The notes beneath the pieces were generated by a model. It did no database searches and was not told the origin of the DNA. It saw only the letters and a list, made by a program, of their open reading frames with translations. From assembly GCF_048771995.1 (NCBI RefSeq), contig NC_133050.1, positions 5,840,501 through 5,904,500 on the forward strand: DNA of 64,000 nucleotides, given 5' to 3'. Within the stretch, counting starts at the first letter, position 1, and every line of letters starts with the position of its first letter. Positions 14,780-25,400 of the stretch are shown one piece after another. A program made the translations under genes and the position numbers. This stretch comes from Taeniopygia guttata. Taxonomy: Eukaryota > Chordata > Aves > Passeriformes > Estrildidae.

Positions 14780-15860
14780 GCAGCAAAAATGGTGTGGGAA
14801 ATATGTAAAGCAGTGGAAAAGTATAAGGTGAAAAACGGGTGTAAAACTGTGCATAGCTATGATGGGAAAAATAGGTGTAAAACGGTGTACAACCAGTGTG
14901 AAACAGCACCAAAAGAGTGTAAAAAGAGTGTAAAACAGTGCAAAAGTATAATGTGAAAATAGGTGTAAAACAGTACCAAAAATGGTGTGGGAAACATGTA
15001 AAACAGTGCAAAAGTATAATGTAAAAAATAGGTGTAAAACAGTGCATAACCAGTGTAAAATAGCATCAAAACAGTGTAAAAAACAGTGCAAAACAGTGCA
15101 AAAGTATGACATGAAAAATACGTGTAAAACAGTGCATAACCAGTGTAAAACAGCACCAAAATTGTGTAAAAAAACATGTAAAAGAGTGCAAAAGAATAAT
15201 GTGAAAAACAGGTGTAAAACAGTGCATAACCAGTGGAAAACAGCAACAAAATTGTGTAAAAAACATGTAAAAGAGTGCAAAAGAATAATGTGAAAAACAG
15301 GTGTAAAACAGTGCACAACTGTTTTACAAACAGTGTAAAACAGGACCAAAAATTTTGTAAAGAACATGTTAAACAGTGCAAAAGTATAATGTGAAAAACA
15401 GGTGTAAACCAGTGCATAACCAGTGTAAAACATCACCAAAATTGTGTAAAAAACATGTAAAAGAGTGCAAAACTATAATGTGAACAACAGGTGTAAAACA
15501 GCACTAGAACAGTGTAAAAAACATGTAAAACAGTGTAAAACTGGCATAAAATTGTGTAAAACAGTGCAAAATTGGCATAAAGATATGTGAAAGTGTAAAA
15601 CAGTGCAAAACTATAATGTGAAACCATGAAAAACAGGTGTAAAACAGCGCATAACCAGTGTAAAACAGCACCAAAATTGTGTAAAAAACATGTAAAAGAG
15701 TGCAAAACTGGCATAAAAATGGGTGAAGCAGTGCAAAACTGGTTTTAAACCTATGCAAAACAGTGCAAAAGCCACGTGAGACAGTAGAAAACCAGTGTAA
15801 AGCTATGTCAAATTTGCTGTAAGACAACAAAACAGTGCAAAATGTGCAAACCAGTCTAAA
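14780..15860. repeat. AT-rich ~89-bp tandem array of GTGTAAAACAGTGCA units
   Basis: Higher-order repeat of about 89 bp (GTGTAAAACAGTGCATAACC anchors at 15031, 15121 and 15210, with related anchors at 15300 and 15402), itself built of 10-15 bp GTAAAACAGTGCAAAA subunits. It degenerates toward both ends. A long minus-strand open frame across it is an artefact of the composition. Confidence 0.88.
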
Positions 15861-17527
15861 GCCAGCCTAAAATGATGTAGCAGCATCCCCTAAAAATCCC
15901 CACATCCTGGCTGCAGCTGAATATGTGATGGAAGAGCTTTTGAAAAGAGAGAAAATTGTGATTATGAGCATTTGGTGCCCACACAAGGTCCCCTCAGCCA
16001 AGCTGCACCGTTCACCCCCAGCAGAAAAATGAATTTTTTCCTTAGGAACTGCAGAGCTGCTGGGATTGCTCAGGGCACATAAAAATCCCTGGGAAATCTC
16101 TGGGTGCCTGGGGAGGAGATTTGGGCCCTAGGCAGCCTCAGTGTGGGGTTCCAGGGTGACAAAGGGGGTTTATTTTGATTTATTTCATTTATTTAGTCCT
16201 CACTTCAGACCAAACCTGGGCGCTGCTGTCCCAAACCTGGGATTAAACACAAGATTAAATAATTTGTAAAGGCAGAACCTCCACCCTGACCTGGCACTGG
16301 GGGTTCCTGGGCTGGGCTCTTTTCTTTCCATCCCCCTGTGTTTTCCTTGGCTTAATTTCTCCTAATAAGCTGCAAAGTAACACGAATAAATAATCCACAG
16401 GGTCAGGGCTGACAGCAGGATCCAGAATCTCCACCTGCTATGGAAAAATGGAAAAAGGCCGAGGGAAACAAGGATTCCTCCCTCTTTCTCCACAGCAGGA
16501 GCCAGATTTTATTTAAGCTGGGTTCCTCCTCTCCCTGCCTGAGTTCTTGTTGATTTTTCTTGGCAGAGGATGAGGGCTGCCTGGTGTTAGAGCTTGGGGG
16601 GGTTGAACCCCTCGGTGCTTCTCAGGGAATCACCCGTTTCCCTTTGCTAAATCCTAAAAATTTACACTTAGGACACAGTGGAAGAAATCTTGGAAGATCC
16701 CAACCAATCCCCCAGTGTGCAAAAGGCCAATCACTTGGTTTTTTAAAGTTGAAAGTTTAATGATAATACTACGGTTATAAAAATAGTAATACAATTAGGG
16801 TGAAAAACGCCAATCACTTGGTTTTTAAAATTTGAAAGTTTAATAATAATAATAATAAAATGGTTGTAAAAATAGTAATACCATTACAGTAATAAAATTT
16901 AGAGTTGGGACAATTACAAGACAATAAAAAGCAAAGAATTACAGATATCCAGATGCTCTCAGATCAGGAAAAGCATCCCTTGTGAACAAAGGAATAACCT
17001 TAAAAGCAACAGCCTGTTGCATATTCATATATCTCATACATGATGCATAAATCCCTTGTAAATTAAGAATTTTTCTGTTTTTTGTCAACTTCTTTGCCTT
17101 AATCCTGGTGGTTCCAAAAAGGTGGAAGAATGTTTGTCTTTTCTGAAAAGGAGGCTGTTTATGGGCCCCAAATCACTGTCATCTCTGTGTGAAGAGTTTC
17201 TTGATTCTCTCATCTCTTGCTTGAGCTAGTAAAAAAAATTCTACATTGCAGAGTTTCTATTTCAACATTATGTTGTAACCTAAAATTGTATTTAACACTC
17301 TACTTAAGAGAATTCATACAGCATCACTTTCTAACATTACACATATCATATTCATTCTAATATTTGCGAAAAGCCAATCATAAAATCTGCATTTTTCACA
17401 CCCGGGATGATGTTTATGGTCACTTCCAGCCCAAATGATGACTCTGAGCACAAAGGGCGTTTGGCTGGGGAAGTGACAGCGACGCTGGGCTTGATCCACA
17501 AAAATCCCCATCTTTATTTTGGAGTTC
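15861..17527. other. Intergenic DNA, partly AT-rich and probably repeat-derived
   Basis: No gene seen. At 16720-17420 the base composition drops to AT-rich, with an 80-bp tandem duplication (CCAATCACTTGGTTTTT at about 16727 and 16809) and (TAA)n near 16845. It abuts the LTR at 17528 and may be old transposon-derived sequence, but no family was recognised. Confidence 0.4.
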
Positions 17528-18135
17528 TGTGGGAATCCATAACTTCCCTCTGGCTGCCCTGGGACCCTGGCAGGGGTCAGGAACCCCCCTGGACAGAGCC
17601 CCAGAGACACTGGCTGTGATCTCTGGCCATGGAAAAGAGTTTTCAATCTTACAGGATGAATTACAAGCTCTGAGTGTTTGATATGAATAATAATTAAGTG
17701 TGGCACGGGTGCAAAAGTAAAATTTTAGGATTCTAGATTAGGGGTTCAAAGGGGACAAGATGGAGGAAATTGGGTGTGTCTTGTCCTTTTTCTCCTTCTT
17801 CATGCCCTCCATGTTTCACTGTGGTGTTGGCATTTTTCTGTTGGTTTAGGCTGGGGACACACTGTCCAACGTAGGTGACAGATATTGGCACGTTATTGTA
17901 AATCCAGCACAGGTAGTTTGTGGTATTTAATGTTTGTACCATCCCACTGAGGGCAGAGCCCCACACGCTGCCCTGCAGGACAGAGCTGCGGCAGGGCAGC
18001 AGAACATGTTAGAGATAAACAGAATAAACAACCTTGAAACCAGCACAGATGAATTATGGCTTCTGCTTTGGCAATGGGGCAGAAAGACAGAGACTTTTTA
18101 CAATCTCAGAATCATCAATACCACAGATTTCGACA
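17528..18135 (+). mobile_element. Solo LTR, family 1, copy 2
   Basis: A 608-bp relative of the LTR at 1337-1996, opposite orientation on the plus strand (starts TGTGGGAATC, ends GATTTCGACA, AATAAA near 18025). The flanking hexamers (GAGTTC, GGTTTC) agree at only 4 of 6 positions, so the duplication has decayed or is absent. Fossil. Confidence 0.78.
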
Positions 18136-19090
18136 GGTTTCCTTTGGATTTGTAGGGTTTGGTGGAGCTGTGAAAGGAGAGGGCTTTGAGGAGAAAAGGT
18201 TTTTTGGGGTTCAGCCCCTGCAAGTCGCTCTTCCCATGGAAGACAAAAATCTTGCTGTTTCTGGTGGAAATGGAACCCACAATCTCAGGGAAAGGAGTTC
18301 CTGGTACAGATGGGACTTTCAGTGAGCCACAGGGACACTTTCCTTCTCCTCGTTGTCCTCCTCAGTGTCCTTGTGCTGGGATTGCTTTGCCCTCGCAGGT
18401 CACCGCCGTGTAAGGAGTGTAAGGGGGAAATCGTAACTCGTGTGTCCCAGCTCCTGGAATCCTCCCGTGCCCGTCCCTCCGGCTCCCCAAGGCCTCAATG
18501 CCTATTTTTAATCCTGTAATTTTAACACTCCTCAGCCCTCCAGGACGGGCCAGGAGGGGTGGGACAGGGCTGGATTTCAAACGACACAGGGTTCAGGATA
18601 CGCTCCTCCTTTATCTCCATTTTGCTTTAATTACTTGTGCTGGCACTTCAGAGCAGCTCTGCAAATCGCTTCCCTGGCTGTTGGGGACCCAAATTCGAGC
18701 CCAGCTCGCTGCTTATCCAGGCCAGAACGAGCCAGAAGGAGGTCAAAGGCGTCAAACCAAAAAATCAGCAAAGTGCCAGAGGGATAAACCAGCTCCAGGC
18801 CAGGCCTCCTGCGTTCCATCCAGCAGCTTCTGCTGGGGCTCGCAGCGCTGATCCTCCCCAGACTATGCCAGGAGGAAAGGATGGAAGGCAAGGAGAGCTC
18901 CTGGATTCCCAGTCCGGGTCCACAGTGACACCGCACTGCTCCGGGGACACGCCGGGAGCCCAGTCCCAGCTCAGGGCTCTGTTTGGCAATGAATCGAGTG
19001 GACTGGAGGGGTTGATTCGGGCCTCCTCGTCCTCATCTCCATCCCTGTCCCCATCCGCGTCCCCATCCCGCTCCATCCCCAGGGCCCTTC
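18136..19090. other. Intergenic DNA upstream of PRCC
   Basis: No gene, RNA or clear repeat was recognised. A (TCC.CATCCC)-like short run occurs at 19025-19080, just before the PRCC promoter. Confidence 0.4.
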
Positions 19091-19139
19091 CCGCATCCCC
19101 GCTGTGCCCGGGCCTTGTCCCGGTCCCGCCGCGTGGCGC

Positions 19140-19235
19140 CACAGACTACATTTCCCGTGGTGCCTCGCGGCGGGGCACAGAGGGAGGCGGGCACAGCGCC
19201 GCTCGCGGTGCACGCCGGGAGTTGTAGTCCTGCGC
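19140..19235 (+). promoter_or_regulatory. PRCC: PRCC promoter with two opposed ACTACA-type elements
   Basis: Plus-strand GACTACATTTCCCGTGGTGCC near 19142 and the inverse CGCCGGGAGTTGTAGTCC near 19213, both like the ZNF143/THAP11 element also found at the MRPL24 promoter. They lie about 260-350 bp upstream of the PRCC start codon in CpG-rich DNA. Confidence 0.6.
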
Positions 19236-19492
19236 GGCTGCGGCGCGGACAGCGGGGCGCTGCCGGCAGCCATTACCGGGAGCGCGGAGCCGCCGCCGTC
19301 GCCTTGCCTCGCTCCGCGGCCCCGCCGCCGCACGGGGAGGGGCCGCCATGGCGGCGTAGCCTCGCCCCAGCCCGCCCCTTCTTCCCCGCTGCGGGCGCTG
19401 AAGGCGCGGCGGCGGTGCGGCCTAGCGCGGAGGGTGGATCCCCGGCCTCGCGTAGCGGCTGCTGCCCGCCAAGGGCCGCCCTCCCCGGGGCC

Positions 19493-22400
19493 ATGTCCCT
19501 CGTGGCCTACGCCAGCAGCGAGGAGGACAGCGATGCGGAGGAGCCTGCGGGCGAGGAGGAGGAAGCCGCCGACTCTCCCCCAGCCGCAGATGAGCAGCCC
19601 TCATCCCGGGGGCTTTTCGCCGCGCTGCCCCCGCCCAGAGCCCCCGCCGTGCCCCCGTCGTTCCTCACGGGCCCCCTGCCCACCGTGAGCGGCTTCGGCA
19701 GCGCCCCGCCGGGCCAGGCCGGGGCTGAGAGCCCCCCGGAGCCGGCTGCCAGCGGGGACGGGGCCGCGGAGTCCCCCCGGCCTCGGGGGCTGCTGCTGCC
19801 GCCCCCCAGGAACGCGGCTTCCCCCCGCAGCCCGCCCCCCGCTGCCTCCCCCGGGCCGGGCTTGGGCCTCCCCAAGCCGAAGAAGAGGACGGAGCCGGTG
19901 CGGATCGCGGCGCCCGAGCTGCACAAGGGGGATGTGAGTATGGAGCAAACCCTCGAGAGTGAAACTTTCCCCCCTGCGGGTCTCTTCCCTCGCTCTCCCG
20001 CACCGAGGTACCGGGAGCTATTGTTGTGTCATCCGCGGGGAGATTTGTCCTGGCTGCCTGCCCTAATGCTAAAGCGCTTTGCAGCATTACACTGATATAG
20101 AAACCTTATTTATAATCATAATGCAGCCAAACCCAGATTATCTGCACACTTCTTATTCCTGGAGTTAACGAGTTGATGATGTGGAGCTGCAGGGCATTGT
20201 AGCACAAAACCATCTTTTGTTTCCTGTGCAGGTGATAGATTTTTCAGTGAGTTTATTTCTTATTTGTCTAAAGGCTTCAGGTGTCTTTCAAACTTTTAGG
20301 TGACCATTTCCCTCTCATTTTGTGGGTTTTTTTGGTAATTGCTATGCCTTGTAGCATAGCAGGGAGAGGGAGGACACAGGTTCCCCATCCCTTTCTGCTC
20401 CCAGTAACCATCCCAGTCTGGCAAATTGCAGACCCAGAGCTCTGGAGGTTCAGCCTTTGGGACAGAGGGAAGAGGGGTATCCCAGTCCCTCACAGCCACT
20501 TTTTGTTCAGCTCCTTGCAGCAGCGTGGTGGGATTCCAGACACCTGGAATGAGCAGGGATCTGTTCCTGCTTCAGCCCTCTCTGTGCTCTGCTGTGTGCA
20601 CACAGTCTGCACATTCTCAGCGTCGAGCTAATGAATTTGGAAGGGACAAAAAGTACCTTAAACTGTGGCTGACATCCTCAGTTGTTCCCCGTTTCTCCTT
20701 AAAATCCCTCCCACGGCTGCAGTTCATCCCCTGGAGATGCTCCAGGGCAGTTGCAGTGTCTGCTCTCTCCCAAACCAACACGTGGATTTACAGTCACTCC
20801 CAACTCTTTTATTTATGACATTCCTTGTCTTTCCCTGGTTTATGATTTGGATGTCAGCTGGCACAAGCCCTCAATCCCTGCTGCCTCTTCCAAGTTCTTT
20901 GAGGAGCCATGAAATTACAAAGATATATTTTCTGATGCCAACCAGGCTTTCCACACAAGTTTTAATTGTATATTTAGCAATTTCAGCATCATTGGGAGCA
21001 ATCCTCTGTATCCTTGCAGTGAACTTTGCATCCTTTGTGTGGTTTGTGCTTCCCCTCCAGTAACTCTGTTGTTGTCTGTCCCTCTGAAGGAAAACTGTAG
21101 CTGTGCACCTGCAGTTTCCCCCTCCCTTTGGGTTTATTTTCCTGGGATTTATTAACATAACTTTTTTTGTTTAGTGTCTCAAGTTGTACTGAGCTCTGGT
21201 TTTCTCTCTCAGTCAGATTCAGAGGAAGATGAACCAGCAAAGAAAAAAAATACTCTTCAGGTAAATAACAAGGGCACTTGGTTAAACAATTTTCATGGGA
21301 AAAAAGCGTTTTGAGTCTTGGGCTTCCACTTGTGGAAATCATCCACTCTGATCACTCGTGGCTTTAGGGATATTCCTAAAATCCCTTTTTATTGCCCCCA
21401 GGAATAAAACATTGAAATAAATGGGGATTTTTTTTTGCCATTTTATTGCTCCCCAGGAATCAAACATAAAGATATTGCCCTACCTTTTACACCTTTCCTA
21501 AAACCCTCTGATTTTAAGAATTCTCACCCTTTCTTTTGGGCATTTACACCAATTTAAATCCTGGCTGAAGAGGCGTTAATTTGGGAATTGGGTAGATATT
21601 GCAACATTCACATTTCCCTTCAAAGCCCCCTGGCTTTTTGTGCAGTGTATTTGGAGTGGCCAAACAGCAAGAAACCCACAAGAAGTGTTATAATTGGGGG
21701 GATAATTGGCAGGAAATCAGGAAAAGTGAATAATCTTTCTCTTTTCTTTCTGTGATCCATTTGTCCACACTGATCACCTTGTGTAAATCATCCACTCTGA
21801 TCACCTGGTGGCTTTAGGGATATTCCTGAAATCCCAGTCCTTTCTTTTAGGCACTTTCACCAATTTAAATCCTGGCTAAAGAGGCGTTAATTTGGGAAAT
21901 GGGTAGATATTGCAACATTCACATTTCCCTTCAAAACCCCTCTGGCTTTTTGTGCAGTGTATTTGGAGTGGCCAAACAGCAAGAAACCCACAAGAAGTGT
22001 TATAATTGGGGGGATAATTGGCAGGAAATTAGGAAAAGTGAATAATCTCCCTCTTTTCTCTGTGATCCATTTGTCCACACTGATCACCTTGTGTAAATCC
22101 ACATGATCACCTGGTGGCTTTAGGGATATTCCTGAATTCCCCTGAGCCTTCAAGTCCTTACTTTTGGGCACTTTGCCCAGTTTATATCCTGGCGTTAATT
22201 TGGGAAATGGGAATGGGAATTGCAACATTCCCATTTCCCTTCAAAACCCCTCTGGCTTTTTGTGCGGTGTATTTGGAGTGGCCAAACAGCAAGAAACCCA
22301 CAAGAAGTGTTATAATTAGGAGGATAATTGGCAGGAAATCAGGAAAAGTGAATAATCTCCCTCTTTTCTCTCTGTGATCCATTTGTCCTGCGTGGACACC

Positions 22401-25400
22401 ACTAGGGACGTAGCGAGGGCTCCGGCTTGTCCGCTTTGCTTCCTCAGCCCAAAAACATGACAGTGAAAGAGACCAATCGCTTACTCCTGCCCTACTCCTT
22501 CTCGAGGAAAGCAGGAGAAAACTCCTCCGACTCCAAGCCCACCAAGACCCCGAGCTCTTCCTCCAAATCCAAAGCCGTGCCCAAGCCGGCCGTGGCCACC
22601 ACTCCGTCACCATCGGCCATCAAAGCGGCGGCCAAGAGCGCGGCGCTGCAAGTAACCAAGCAGATGACGCAGGAGGAGGAGGACAGCGACGAGGAGGTGC
22701 AGCCAGAGAACTACTTCTCCTTGTCCGACAGGAGCGAGCCCGGCGCGGCGGGCACCGAGCCCTACCCGTACCCAGGCGGGTCAGAGGAGCCTCCTCCCGG
22801 CACAGAGCCGGAGCCGCAGTTCCAGGACGCGGCCGCCAACGCCCCGCTGGAGTTCAAGACAGGCGTGGGCTCCAGCGGGGTTCAGCACAGCTGGGCAGCC
22901 AAACCCAGCGAGGACTACGGCAGCCAGACTTATGGGCAGTTCCCCTCTGCCTACGGAGAGCCAGGGGGCTACTACCAGGTGGGTTTGCTGGCCAGAGGGG
23001 AAGGGAGGGGTCTGAGCGGGTGTCTGAGTGCCTGGCTAAGGTTGGTTAGTGGCTGCTGCTGGGAGTGCAGCCTGTGTGAGGTACCTGGGCAGGGAATCCA
23101 GCCTGTGTGAGGTACCTGGGCAGGGAATCCAGTCTCTGTGAGGTGCCTGGGACATCAGGCAGGGAATGCAGCCTCTGTGAGGTACCTGGGGCATAGGGCA
23201 GGGAATCCAGCCTGTGTGAGATATGTGGGGCACAGGGCAGGGAATCCAGCCTGTGTGAGGCACCTGGGCAGGGAATCCAGCCTGTGTGAGGTGCCTGAGA
23301 CATCAGGCAGGGAATCCAGCCTGTGTGAGGTACCTGGGGCACAGGACAGGGAATGCAGCCTGTGTGAGGTGCTTGGGACATGGGGCAGGGAATCCAGCCT
23401 CTGTGAGGTACCTGGGCAGGGAATCCAGCCTCTGTGAGGTGCCTGGGACATCAGGCAGGGAGTTCAGCCTCTGTGAGGTACCTGGGCAGGGAATCCAGCC
23501 TCTGTGAGGTACCTGGGCAGGGAATCCAGCCTCTGTGAGGTACCTGGGGCACAGGGCAGGGAATGCAGCCTGTGTGAGATAACCTGGGACATCAGGCAGG
23601 GCATGCAGCCTCTGTGAGGTGCCTGGGCAGGGAATCCAGCCTGTGTGAGGTACCTGGGCAAGGAATCCAGCCTGTGTGAGGTACCTGGGCAGGGAATGCA
23701 GCCTGTGTGAGGTACCTGGGGCACAGGGCAGGGAATCCAGCCTGTGTGAGGTACATGGGGCACAGGGCAGGGAATGCAGCCTCTGTGAGGTACCTGGGCA
23801 GGGAATCCAGCCTCTGTGAGGTACCTGGGCAGGGAATCCAGCCTGTGTGAGGTACCTGGGACATCAGGCAGGGAGTCCAGTCTGTGTGAGGTGCTTGGGA
23901 CATCAGGCAGGGAGTCCAGCCTGTGTGAGGTACCTGGGCAGGGAATCCAGCCTCTGTGAGATAACCTGGGCAGGGAATCCAGTCTGTGTGAGGTACCTGG
24001 GACATGGGGCAGGGAATCCAGCCTCTGTGAGGTACCTGGGACATGGGGCAGGGAATCCAGCCTCTGTGAGGTACCTGGGCAGGAATCCAGCCTGTGTGAG
24101 ATAACCTGGGCAGGGAATCCAGCCTCTGTGAGGTACCTGGGACATGGGGCAGGGAATCCAGCCTCTGTGAGGTACCTGGGCAGGAATCCAGCCTGTGTGA
24201 GATAACCTGGGCAGGGAATCCAGCCTCTGTGAGGTGCTTGGGACATCAGGCAGGGAATCCAGCCTGTGTGAGGCACCTGGGCAGGGAATCCAGCCTCTGT
24301 GAGGTACCTGGGGCACAGGGCAGGGAATGCAGTCTCTGTGAGGTACCTGGGCAGGAATCCAGCCTGTGTGAGGTACCTGGGACATGGGGCAGGGAATGCA
24401 GCCTGTGTGAGGTACCTGGGCAGGGAATCCAGCCTGTGTGAGGTGCCTGGGGCACAGGGCAGGGAATGCAGCCTGTGTGAGGTACCTGGGACATCAGGCA
24501 GGGAATCCAGCCTGTGTGAGGTGCCTGGGACATGGGGCAGGGAATCCAGCCTGTGTGAGATAACCTGGGACACAGGGCAGGGAATCCAGCCTGTGTGAGA
24601 TACCTGGGCAGGGAATCCAGCCTGTGTGAAGTACCTGGGGCACAGGGCAGGGAATCCAGTCTGAGCTATCTGGCACAAGGAGCCACAGTACCAGGCACAA
24701 GGGGATTCCTACAGCGTGAGAGCTGCAGATGTTCTTTGCTGGACAGATGTTTGACAGCTGCACTGCTGTGGAAACGCCCTGGATGTGAGGGTGCCAAGTC
24801 AGGGCTCACTGGAGCTGGTGTCTGAGCCCAGGTTGTTTCTAATAGTTCTAATAAGTAGAATTCTAATACATAAAATTCTAATTAATAGAGTTCTAATAAA
24901 TAGAATCCCAGACTGGTTTGGGTTGGAAGGGACCTTAAAGCCCATCCAGTCCCAGCCCCTGCCATGGGCAGGGACACCTTCCACTATCCCAGGTTGCTCC
25001 TAAGCCCTGTCCAACCTGGCTTTGGACATTTCCAGGCATGGGGCAGCCACAACTTCTCTGGACAACCTGTGCCAGGGGCTCAGTGCCCTCACAAGGAAGA
25101 ATTCCTGCCCTCTGGCAGTGGGAAACCACTCCAGACCCTCGTGAAAAGCCCCTCAAAGTTCCTTGCTTTGTCCCTCTGATGGAGTGAGCCCACGGGGCAG
25201 TCTGTGGTGCCACTCCAGGAGTGCTCTGGTGCCAAACTGGTTTCCATTTCCCTGCCAGGATTACTACAGCAGCGGGTACTACCCAGAGGTGGAACCAGCC
25301 CAGGCCTCGCCGCAGGAGAGCAGCACCGACTCCTCCTTCATCGACGACGAAGCGGTTGGCACTTGGTTTTCTGTCCCTCTGTGGTGTGGAGCTGGGCTTT

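Noticed and set aside
14159-15439. 426-codon minus-strand open frame rich in Phe, Leu and Cys
   Set aside because: It is a read-through of the GTAAAACAG array and adjoining homopolymer runs with no domain-like sequence.
23050-24670. CRISPR-like regularly spaced repeats
   Set aside because: Units are contiguous and variable in length with no unique spacers, in an intron of a vertebrate gene.
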